From Anabaena subtropica FACHB-260 (GTDB lineage: Bacteria > Cyanobacteriota > Cyanobacteriia > Cyanobacteriales > Nostocaceae), in contig NZ_JACJRF010000040.1 of assembly GCF_014697105.1 (NCBI RefSeq), positions 1 through 50,240 on the forward strand: a stretch of 50,240 nt of DNA, in the 5' to 3' direction. This document shows positions 1-9,900 of the stretch, one piece after another (position 1 is the stretch's first letter; every line of letters begins with the position of its first letter). Below the pieces are notes generated by a model. The model saw only the letters and a program-made list of their open reading frames with translations. It made no database searches and was not told the origin of the DNA. The translations under genes were made by a program, and so were the position numbers.

Positions 1-108
1 GATATCGGGCATGGGCTGATTGTGGTTTTTGAGTTGTCGTTGTGAGAGACAATAACTCTACTACATCGGCCCTCTCTCTTCATCCTCTTATTTTGGCTAA
101 GGTATTGC

Positions 109-483
109 CAAAAGCATTGGAATGAATTAAAGAAAATAGCTGATAGTGATGGTAACGATGAAGTCAGCTTAGATGAATGGTACAAATACAGCGAGAACAT
201 TATTAATGACCAGAAGCAATTTGATCAATACGTAATTGATTCAACCAGCCGACTTGTAGAGTTAATCGATAGTGATAATGACGGTAAACTTACTCTAGAA
301 AATTACAAGCGGTTCTTCACGGCTTATGGTTTAGGAGCAAGTGAAGAAGAGGCAATCTTTAAAAAGCTTGACACAAATGGTGATGGTTTTGTTACAAAGG
401 ACGAAGTTTTAAAGCTTGTCCGAGAGTTCTATCTCTCTCAAGATGAAAATTCTCCTGGTAACTGGATTCTTGGTAAATTTTAA
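109..483 (+). pseudogene. EF-hand calcium-binding protein, 3' remnant
   Basis: The frame ending at TAA 481-483 encodes three EF-hand loops. They lie at nt 142-177 (DSDGNDEVSLDE, near canonical), 268-303 (DSDNDGKLTLEN, with Asn instead of Glu at position 12, so probably weak) and 370-405 (DTNGDGFVTKDE, canonical). The spacing resembles small cyanobacterial and actinobacterial calerythrin-type calcium sensors, which are usually about 170-180 residues. Only about 125 residues remain. There is no ATG in this frame, which is closed by a stop at 43-45, and residues encoded before about nt 109 do not look like an EF-hand protein. I infer that the 5' part was lost by rearrangement near nt 100. A frameshift in a longer gene beginning outside the window is less likely, because no other frame in 1-108 looks EF-hand-like. 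Confidence 0.7.
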
Positions 484-973
484 TAATTGCTTGGCTGGCA
501 CTTTTCCTTAACCCTTTTATCTCACTCTGGAACAAAATCTTGATTTTTCGTTAACTAAAATCATGAAGAATTGTCATTTTGTTCAAGATTGATCAAAGAG
601 TAGTAGGAGTCTCCAAAGTATGATTCGTAGATGGCTGGATTTATTAAAATTCAGCCATCTAGTAAAGAGAAAAACTTTACGTCTGGATCTAATATGAAAG
701 AGGATAAAGATAGTACCTACACTCGATCAATAACTAAAAAGTATAGTCGTTTCAATAATATTTTTTTGCAAAACTATGATTGAGTTTTTGATGCTTTCAC
801 TCTTCGATGAAAAACGATCGCGGGGTATTTTGTGACTTATATTAATTGTCCAAAAGTAGGCTATAGATGATGCCGAGAAGACTTAGTAATTGATATGTTA
901 CAACATTTTAGAGAACTAGTATTTCTGACATCTACTTTAGAGCTTGTTATAGCAAACTTATAAAGCGAGTCTT
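484..973. other. Intergenic leader upstream of the PKS-NRPS cluster
   Basis: This 490-bp AT-rich stretch has no convincing gene. It holds the hairpin at 629-660 and a 25-codon ORF (620-697, preceded by GGAG at 606-609) that overlaps the hairpin. That ORF is too short to call as a gene. The promoter for the cluster should lie here, but I do not see a convincing -35/-10 pair close to the first gene. Confidence 0.5.
629..660. repeat. Long perfect-stem inverted repeat (hairpin)
   Basis: AGATGGCTG at 629-637 pairs exactly with CAGCCATCT at 652-660. The stem continues inward through one G:U and several A:T pairs to a loop of about 4 nt, giving roughly 14 bp in all. Neither side is followed by a T-run, so this is not a canonical intrinsic terminator. 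It lies 314 bp before the first cluster gene and could be a leader RNA structure or a protein-binding palindrome. Confidence 0.55.
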
Positions 974-2092
974 ATGATTCTAAGTCAAGAACGAGCAACC
1001 CTCGAAAAGTTTTTTCCAGGATTGGACGCAGTTCTTATAAATATTCCTCTGCTAGAAATGGAAAGCCGAAATAATCCTGCTTTCCAAGTTTTTAGGGAAT
1101 TTGGTGGGCCTGGTTTATTAATCCCAACCGAGTATGCTGGTTTAGGAGCGTCTCCACTCCAAGCTATTCGTATTCTACGTGCAATTGCAAGTCGTTCTCC
1201 TTCGTTAGCAGTTGCAACGACTATGCACCATATCACAGTAGTTATGACTCAGGTGATGATCACTAATCAGCCTGGTTTTGCTCTACTAGAGCGTGTTGCT
1301 CGACAAAACCTCTATTTTGCTTCTGGTTTTGCAGAAGGACAAGTAGGACAAAACATACTTGCTTCATGTATGCAAGTCAAAGAAACTGTGGGTGGTCTAA
1401 TCATCAGTGGTAGCAAGAAGCCTTGTAGTTTGTCTAGGTCTATGGACTTGATGGCTGCTAGTGTTATGCTTCCAGCACACCAAGGAGACGAAGATGAATT
1501 AGTAATGGTAATTATCCCAGCGAGTGAACCAGGTGTAGAGCGCTACCCTTTCTGGGAAACTTGGCCTCTTGCAGGAACAGAAAGTGATGAGGTCAGACTT
1601 CAAGAGGTTTATGTACCCAAAGAATGTATTTACTATATGGGTAAGCCTGGTCATTTAAATTCGGTACAGGCTCAGACATTTATTTGGTTTGAACTATTCA
1701 TCTCAGCTGCTTATCTTGGCATTGCTAGTGCTTTAGTTGAGCGTGTATTCAAAGATGGCAAAGGTATACCTTCTGAGCGTGTTTTACTAGCAACAGAGGT
1801 GGAAGGTGCAATGGCTGCACTTGAGGGTTTGGCTTATTCCATAATGAATGGAGATAAAGATGAGAAAACAGTAGCGAAATCTCTATTTGTACGTTACTTG
1901 GTTCAACGTGCGATCGCATGTGTCACAACGCAGGCTGTAGAAATTTTAGGTGGTATGTCATTTCTTAAATCATCTGAGGTTGCTTACCTACTTGCTTCTG
2001 TCCATGCTCTTGCATTTCATCCCCCTTCACGCCTCAGTATTTCACCAGCATTAGATAAATATTTATTAGGTGAAACTCTTCTTTTAATGTAA
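974..2092 (+). CDS. Acyl-CoA dehydrogenase-like flavoprotein of the PKS-NRPS cluster
   Basis: This 372-residue protein has the acyl-CoA dehydrogenase fold. The N-terminal helical part includes a GGPGLLIPTEYAGLG segment (about residues 44-58), typical of ACADs. A central beta region and a C-terminal four-helix region containing an AVEILGGMSFLKSSEVAYL stretch follow. ACADs in secondary-metabolite clusters often desaturate carrier-protein-bound acyl or aminoacyl groups (for example the prolyl-S-carrier oxidases), so it may oxidise a tethered starter or intermediate. The C-terminus reads FHPPSR..SPALDKYLLGE, and I do not see the usual IYEGT-type segment that carries the catalytic Glu in many family members; the base may therefore be elsewhere. 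The ATG start has only a weak purine-rich RBS. It is the first gene of a co-directional series, 71 bp before the decarboxylase. The substrate is unknown. Confidence 0.8.
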   Translation: MILSQERATLEKFFPGLDAVLINIPLLEMESRNNPAFQVFREFGGPGLLIPTEYAGLGASPLQAIRILRAIASRSPSLAVATTMHHITVVMTQVMITNQPGFALLERVARQNLYFASGFAEGQVGQNILASCMQVKETVGGLIISGSKKPCSLSRSMDLMAASVMLPAHQGDEDELVMVIIPASEPGVERYPFWETWPLAGTESDEVRLQEVYVPKECIYYMGKPGHLNSVQAQTFIWFELFISAAYLGIASALVERVFKDGKGIPSERVLLATEVEGAMAALEGLAYSIMNGDKDEKTVAKSLFVRYLVQRAIACVTTQAVEILGGMSFLKSSEVAYLLASVHALAFHPPSRLSISPALDKYLLGETLLLM

Positions 2093-2163
2093 AAAAGGAG
2101 AAAATTTAACGCTAAAATTTATTCCTGATTCAAGTAAATTTTCACGATTAAATAATTTTTAAA

Positions 2164-3861
2164 ATGATTAAGGCAATACATCAAGAAAAACATGGCTTTT
2201 ATTTAATTAATCAAAACCAAAAATTAAATAATTCACTTTTAAAATATAGTAAATATTGTCTTAACAACACAAATTTAGATGATGATTTTTTGGATGTTGT
2301 TACTCAATTGTTAACCGGGTTAAAAAAAATATTAATTGATGCAAATTTAACAGATTCGATAAATTCAGAATTCAAAGTTGAATTAGAAATCAATAAAATC
2401 CCTACAAAAGGTTGGTCAATTGAAGATGTTATTCAAAATATTATCCTAAATTATTTAGGAAATGTTCCCAATTATTCAGCAGGATATGCTCCTCTAAATG
2501 TTATTCCTCCTCCTTTAATACCAGCTATTCTTGCTAAATTTGCTTGTGCTATTATTAATCCAAATTTAGTTTATGAAAGCTATGCTGGAAAAGCCATTGA
2601 AGCTGAACAGTTAGCTATTTCACATTTAGCTGAAATTATAGGTTTTGAACCAAAAATATCAGGAGGATATTTTACATCAGGAGGCTCTGCAAGTAATTAC
2701 TGGGCAGTTAGATGTGCCTTGGAAAAAGCATTCCCTGGTTTAGGCGAAAAAGGCTTTAAAGCCTTTTCTAATCAAGAACCTGTGGTTATACAATCAGTTC
2801 TTGGTCATTATACCAATGTCAACGCAGCTCGCTTACTTGGTATCGGCACTGAAAATGTTATATCTGTTTCTGTTACACCTGATTTTAGTATATCTTTGCC
2901 AGCTTTCCAATCTCAGATGGAGAAAGCTATCAAAGAAAATAAACAGGTTGTCTGTATATATTTAATTGCTGGACAAACTGATTCTTTTGGTGTGGATGAT
3001 GTTAAAGGTGTTGTGAGAATTTGCGAAGAATTATGCCGAAAATATCATGTCCCTAAACCTCATATTCATGTAGATGCTGCTGTTGGGTGGGTTTATAGTA
3101 TATTTAAAAATTATCAAATTACTGATAATTCTTTAGGATTTTCTACAGATACTCTTGATGTTATTCGAAAATTAAACAATTTATATTCTAGTTTATCTTA
3201 TGCAGATTCTATTACAGTCGACCCACATAAACATGGTTTTACAGCTTATACTTCTAGTGCCTTAATCTTTAAAAATAAACGAGATTTGTTATTACTACAA
3301 AAGGATTTCCACGAAACCCCGTATTTTACTGAAGATATCTTCTGCTCATTTCCAGGTGCTTACACGCCTGAAAGTTCTCGTCCAGGAGATGGCCCTTTAA
3401 TGATTTTAGCTAATTTATATGCGTTGGGTTATGAAGGATACCAAACTATGATTGGTTATGCTATCCAACAAAGCATCATTTTTCAATCTAAATTGCAATT
3501 CAGTTTTAAAAATTCTGTCCAAGTTTTAAATCAAAATGTTCCTGGAACAAGCACACTTTGGCGGTTTTATCCACCTGGGATGGAAGCGCAAGAGGCTTAC
3601 AACAGAGAGTTACTTGGAACTAGTGAAGAAGATTGTAATTTTACTCAAAAAATAAATGAATATAATCACAATTTGTTTGCCAAAAGTAAGAATATGCGAA
3701 GTCATAACACACCTATTTTAGGATATTCTCATCAGGTAATTGTCAACAAATCAGGGATGCCAATTAGTGCTTGGAAATGTATAATAATTAATCCTTTTGT
3801 TAATATTTTATCAATAATTGATAATTTGCATATTCTCCTAGATATGGTTGTAGAAAATTAA
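2164..3861 (+). CDS. PLP-dependent group II amino-acid decarboxylase
   Basis: This 565-residue protein has the fold-type I layout of pyridoxal-dependent (glutamate/tyrosine/aromatic) decarboxylases. A TSGGSASNYWA phosphate-binding segment lies near residue 177. HVDAAVGW near residue 300 carries the Asp that pairs with the PLP nitrogen. SITVDPHKHG near residue 350 holds the Schiff-base Lys. The DPHK context resembles the long tyrosine-decarboxylase type more than short GadB-like enzymes, but His replaces the Met common after the Lys there. It could make an amine used as a starter, a building block or a chain-releasing nucleophile; the sequence does not tell which amino acid is used. Codon use is markedly AT-rich compared with the PKS genes, like the KAS III and Rieske genes at the other end of the cluster. 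It lies 58 bp upstream of PKS1. Confidence 0.85.
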   Translation: MIKAIHQEKHGFYLINQNQKLNNSLLKYSKYCLNNTNLDDDFLDVVTQLLTGLKKILIDANLTDSINSEFKVELEINKIPTKGWSIEDVIQNIILNYLGNVPNYSAGYAPLNVIPPPLIPAILAKFACAIINPNLVYESYAGKAIEAEQLAISHLAEIIGFEPKISGGYFTSGGSASNYWAVRCALEKAFPGLGEKGFKAFSNQEPVVIQSVLGHYTNVNAARLLGIGTENVISVSVTPDFSISLPAFQSQMEKAIKENKQVVCIYLIAGQTDSFGVDDVKGVVRICEELCRKYHVPKPHIHVDAAVGWVYSIFKNYQITDNSLGFSTDTLDVIRKLNNLYSSLSYADSITVDPHKHGFTAYTSSALIFKNKRDLLLLQKDFHETPYFTEDIFCSFPGAYTPESSRPGDGPLMILANLYALGYEGYQTMIGYAIQQSIIFQSKLQFSFKNSVQVLNQNVPGTSTLWRFYPPGMEAQEAYNRELLGTSEEDCNFTQKINEYNHNLFAKSKNMRSHNTPILGYSHQVIVNKSGMPISAWKCIIINPFVNILSIIDNLHILLDMVVEN

Positions 3862-3919
3862 TCCATTAACGCCGCCAAAGACTGTTACAAAATTACTGAA
3901 ATTTTCAAATTTAATTAGT

Positions 3920-6900
3920 ATGACACAATCAGAAAATTTAGTTGCAATCATTGGCATGGCGTGCCGATTTCCTGGGGCTAATAACTATCACCAGTTTTGG
4001 AACAATCTTGAGCAAGGAATCAATAGCATTACTGAAGTTCCTGCAAATCGGTGGAATATGGAGAAGTTATATTCTGCAAATCCCCATGAAATTAACAAAA
4101 GTATTAGTAAATGGGGTGGATTTATAGAAGATGCAGACAAATTTGATCCCTTGTTTTTTGGTATCTCTCCACGAGAAGCACAAATCATAGACCCTCAACA
4201 AAGGTTAATGCTTGAGCTTACTTGGTCATGTCTAGAAGATGCTGGATATTCCCCTACAGACTTATCAGGAGCTAATGTAGGTGTTTTTATCGGAGTTTGT
4301 AATTTTGACTATAAAGAATTACTGGAAAAGTACCAAAATCATATTGAAGGTCACATCGCCACCGGTACTTATACTTGTATTATTCCCAATCGTATATCCT
4401 ACTTTTTCAATTTTCATGGCCCCAGCGTACCTGTAGACACAGCTTGTTCCAGCTCGCTTGTGGCACTTCATCAGGCAATCAATGCGCTGAAAGACAATGA
4501 ATGTAAGCTAGCGTTAGTCGGTGGAGTCAGTGTGTTGTCTACTCCTACCTATTACGTTTCTTTCAGTAAATTGGGTATGTTATCACCGCAAGGACAATGT
4601 AAAACTTTTGATGCGGAAGCGGATGGTTATGTGCGAGGTGAAGGGGCAGGAGTTCTTTTATTAAAATCTCTGAAAAATGCAATTAAAGATAAAGATCATA
4701 TTTATGGCGTGATTAGAGGAAGTGCTGTTAATCATGGCGGCGCTGCCCGGACTTTAACTTCTCCTAATGCTTATGCTCAATCACAAGTCATTCGCTCTGC
4801 ATATACAAAGGCAAATATTCCACCTAATACAGTCTCTTACATCGAAACTCATGGTACAGGAACCCCATTAGGAGACCCAATTGAAATTAATGGCATCAAA
4901 CGAGCATTTACGCAACTCTATCAACACTACAACATTCTCCCATCTCATGAAATTTATTGTGGATTAGGTTCTGTCAAGACAAATATTGGACATTTAGAAG
5001 CAGCAGCCGGCATAGCTGGAATAATTAAAGTTTTATTGGCAATGCAGCACAAGAAATTGCCGAAAATAATTAATTATCAGCAACTAAATCCACGAATTAA
5101 ATTAGATAATAGTCCGTTTTACGTAGTAGAAGAAACAAAAGATTGGCAGCAGTTAAGGACAAAAGAAGGGGACTCGATCCCTAGACGATCTGGGGTAAGT
5201 TCCTTCGGTTTCGGCGGTGTTAATGCCCATATAGTTTTAGAAGAAGCACCAGCACCAGATTGTGTAGTGGCGGAAGTTGAGCGCCCTCTCCATGTATTGA
5301 CGCTTTCGGCAAAAACTGAGGAGGCTCTCAAGGAACTTCTACAGTCTTATCAAAAGTATTTAAAATTAAATTTGGGAATACCACTAGCTGATACGTGCTT
5401 TACGACAAATACAGGGCGATCGCATTTTGATTATCGCCTTGCTGTCGTCGCTGAGTCCACCACCCACTTGCAAGCGCAACTACAAGCTTTTGCGGAAAAT
5501 CAGGAAACTTTTGGTCTATATAGCAACTATCTACATAGAAATAATTCTCCCAAAGTAGCCTTTTTATTCACAGGTCAGGGGTCACAGTACATTGGTATGG
5601 GGCGCACGCTCTACAAGACACAGCCGACCTTTCGCGCCACCATTGACCGTTGTGAGGAAATTCTGCGCCCTTATCTAGATGTACCTTTGCTCAAAATTCT
5701 TTATCCAGAAGCAGGAGAAACTTCACCCATAGATGAAACAGCATACACTCAACCTGTTTTATTTGCCATAGAGTACGCCTTAGCAGAATTATGGCAGTCT
5801 TGGGGAATTAAATCCGCAGCAGTAATGGGTCATAGCGTCGGTGAATACGTAGCCGCTTGTGTCGCAGGGGTCTTCAGCCTGGAAGATGGTTTAAGGTTGA
5901 TTGCCGCACGCGGACGACTGATGCAAGCGTTGCCTGCTAATGGAGAAATGGTGGCCTTGTTAGCCTCAGAATCTCAGGTTGTGCCAATTATTGCACCTTA
6001 TGCAGATAAAGTAGCAATCGCTGCCTTTAACAGCCCTGAAAGTGTGGTTATCTCAGGAGAGCGCGATACTGTCCGCTTAGTGGTAGTAAAACTAGAAGCA
6101 ATGGGAATCAAGGCTACACCTCTACAAGTCTCCCATGCTTTCCACTCTCCCCTCATAGAGCCAATGCTGGCGGAGTTTACGCGGGTGGCAAGTGAGATAA
6201 CTTATTTCCCCCCGAAAATTGACTTCATTTCTAATGTCACTGGGGAGTTAGCAAAGGCTGAAGTAGCTACAGTTGAATATTGGTGTCAGCATATCCGGCA
6301 ACCAGTGCGCTTTGCCGCAGGTATGGAAGCTCTGTATCGTGCTGGTTATGAAATTTTTGTAGAATGTGGAGCAAAACCGATTCTACTAGGAATGGGTCGC
6401 AAGTGCCTACCAGAAACAGTTGGTCTATGGCTGCCCTCTTTGCGTCCAGGGCAAGAAGATTGGCATCAAATACTCGACAGTTTAAGTCAGCTTTATTTGG
6501 CAGGCGTGCAGGTGAATTGGTCAGGCTTTGACCGAGACTATGAGCGACGAAAGGTTGCATTGCCGACATACCCGTTTCAACGCCAACGATACTGGATTGA
6601 TACAAATCAAAAAGCATCAACTTCCAATTCTCTTCATCCCCTTTTGGGTCAACGGTTACGTTCAGCTCATCAAGATATTTTGTTTGAATCCTCCCTAGCT
6701 AGCGATGCACCGGCTTTTCTCCAGCATCATTGTGTTTACGAAAAAGCTGTTTTGCCTGCTGCTGCTTACTTAGAAATGGCGATAGTCGCTGCGATCGCTA
6801 CGTTCAAATCTGAGAATTTAGTTATAGAGGATGTCATCATCTCTGATGCGCTGATTTTGCCAGCAGAGAAAATCCAAACAGTGCAGTTGATTTTGGGCCA

Positions 6901-9900
6901 AAACTCTGCGGAGTCTGCATTTAGGATTTATAGCTTGCAATCGGATGATGAATCATGGAAATTACATACCTCCGGCAAGATTGTAGTTAAAGAACAAAAG
7001 CCACAACTAGAGCAAGTAAACCTCTGCCAGTTAAGGAGTCGCTGTTTCCTAGAGATATCTGTCAAAGCTTACTATCAACAGTGTCAAGAGAGGGGCATTA
7101 ATTACGGTGCAAGTTTCCAAGTTATTGAACAACTATGGCGGCAGCAAGGAGAAGCTTTAGGGCGCATTCGGATATCTGAGACATTAGTAGCCGAAGCTTT
7201 GGATTATCATCTGCATCCGGTGTTGCTGGATGGTTGCTTGCAAGTGGCGATCGCAGTTTTCCCTGAAACAGTAAAATCAGAAATTTATTTACCCGTAGCC
7301 GTAGAACGCTTAGAAGTCTACAACCATCTGGGGCTGAACCTGTGGAGTCATGCTCAGTTACGCCCTGTTAAAGCTTCTCATCCAGAAACTTTAATAGTTG
7401 ATTTACGCTTGTACGATGAAAACGGGACTATCGTAGTCCGAGTTGATGGGCTTTCCTGTAAGCGAACCAGTCAACAAGCAATCTTGGGAACTAATGATAA
7501 ATCTTGGTTAGACTGGCTTTATGAGGTGGAATGGCGACCCCAGGCGAATTTTAGCCGTTCTCTACCACGGGACTTTTTAGTAACTCCTAGTGAAATTAGC
7601 GATCGCCTCACACCTGTGCTAGCTGAGTTCAGTCCGCAACCGCAGCTATTCCATCAAATGGAAGCTTTGAGTGTTGCTTATGTTTTGTCTGCTTTCAAAC
7701 AACTGGGATGGAAGTTTCAATCCCAGACAACCTTTAGTACTGCATTCATAGCAGAGCAATTAAGCATAGTTAGCCAACACTATCGACTACTAAATCGTCT
7801 ACTAGAGATGTTGGTAGAAGTCGATATACTGCGACGAGTAGGACAAAAGTGGCAAGTAGTTTCAGTCCCGCAAATTCAAGATCCACAAGAGTATTGGATT
7901 ACCCTGTTAGAGCAATACCCCAGCGCCCAAGCGGAGCTAACCTTGCTCAGGCGTTGCGGCTTGAAACTAGCAGAAGTACTGCAAGGAAATTGTCCTCCCT
8001 TAGAATTGCTATTTCCTGCTGGGGATGTCACAACAGCAGCCAGCTTATATGAAAATTCTCCCGCCTTCGCGCCCATGAATGTATTGGTGCAGAAGGCAAT
8101 CTCCACTTTCTTGGAGCGTTTGCCTGCTCAACTTGGGGTGCGAATTTTGGAAATTGGCGCAGGTACTGGGGGAACAACCTCTTATATTCTGCCGCACCTC
8201 AACGCCCATCAAGTAGAGTATGTATTTACCGATATTGGCAGTTTTTTTACAACTCAGGCACAAAAGAAATTTCACAATTACCCCTTTGTGGAGTATCGGG
8301 TTTTAGATATTGAGAAACCACCTGAAAATCAAGAATTTAATTTACATGAATATGATTTAATCTTGGCAGCCAATGTACTCCATGCTACTAGAGATTTAAC
8401 TTTCACGCTCAAACACGTACAGCAGTTATTGGCTCCTGGCGGGATGTTAGTCTTACTGGAAGGAACAGCCCGGAGGGGCTGGACAGACTTAACCTTTGGT
8501 TTACTGGATGGGTGGTGGAAATTTACCGACCACGATTTACGTCCAGAATATCCCTTACTTTCTGCTAACCAATGGTTAAAATTATTACAACAAACTGGAT
8601 TTACAGAAGCTACAGCCCTTAGCTCTGACAAAGAGAATGTATTTCCACAATCGGTAATTGTGGCCCAAGTGCCATGTATAAATTCAGAACTCACAACATC
8701 TCAACCAAGCCATTGGCTAATTTTGGCAGATAGTTTTGGTATTGGTGAAGATTTAGCGAAATTACTACAGTCTCAAGGAGAAGTTTGTACTTTAGTCTTC
8801 CCTGGACAAGAGTATAAACAGCTACCAGATAAATTCATAGCAGACCCCAGCAACCCGACCGACTTTCAACAACTCCTCCAGGCATTAGCAACAAACCAGC
8901 CTTTGCGAGGAGTGGTGCATCTGTGGAGTTTGGACGCTAGAGGAGTAGATTTAGAGGTAGATACAAAAAAAGGATGTGCTAGTACATTACATCTAGTCCA
9001 AGCTTTGGTAAAAGCAGGATTTTCTACGCCGCCTTCCCTTTGGTTAGTAACCAAAGGTGCAGTACCAGCCACAACTCAAAACTTTCTAGGAGCAGCACAG
9101 TCTCCTTTATGGGGAATGGGAAAAGTCATTACTCTAGAACATCCAGAGCTTAACTGTGTGCGAGTGGATTTAGACCCCTACAAAGTCGAGAGTCAGGTAC
9201 AAGACTTATTTGCAGAGATTTGGTTAGGTGTTGGCGAATATGAGGTGGCTTTCCGTGATGGTGTACGTCTAGTGGCTAGGTTAGTACGTAGCCGTTCAGT
9301 TGCCAACCGCTTGAATGTTCCTCATAACCAACCATTTCAACTCAGTATCTCAACGCGAGGACAACTAGAAAATTTACAACTACAGCCTAGCGATCGCTGT
9401 AAACCTCGTGCTGGTGAGTTAGAGATTCGAGTTTTCACCACCGGGCTGAATTTTAAAGATGTTCTCAATGCACTAGGCTTGTACCCTGGCGATCCTGGTT
9501 CATTGGGGCTGGAGTGTGCTGGTGAGGTGGTCGCTATTGGGGAAGGAGTAGAAGGTTTTGAGATTGGAGATGCAGTTTTAACTATTACTCCTGGCAGTTG
9601 CCAACAGTATGTCACAGTCAACGCTGCTCTAGTAGCCATGAAGCCAGAAACTCTCAGTTTCGAGGAGGCTGCAACCATCCCATCTGCTTTTTTAACAGCT
9701 TACTACACGCTACACCACCTGGCTAAAATCTCTCCTGGGGACAGGGTGTTGATTCATGCGGCTAGTGGCGGGGTAGGTCAAGCCGCAGTGCAACTAGCGC
9801 AGTTGGCTGGATCTGAAGTGTTTGCTACAGCTAGTAATGGTAAATGGGAATCTCTCAAGTCTTTGGGAGTAAAACATATTATGAACTCCCGTACCTTAGA

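Noticed and set aside
1-83. Possible minus-strand ORF running off the left edge from ATG at 83
   Set aside because: Only 27 codons, no recognisable motif, and AAGAGG lies directly against the ATG. Not enough to call.
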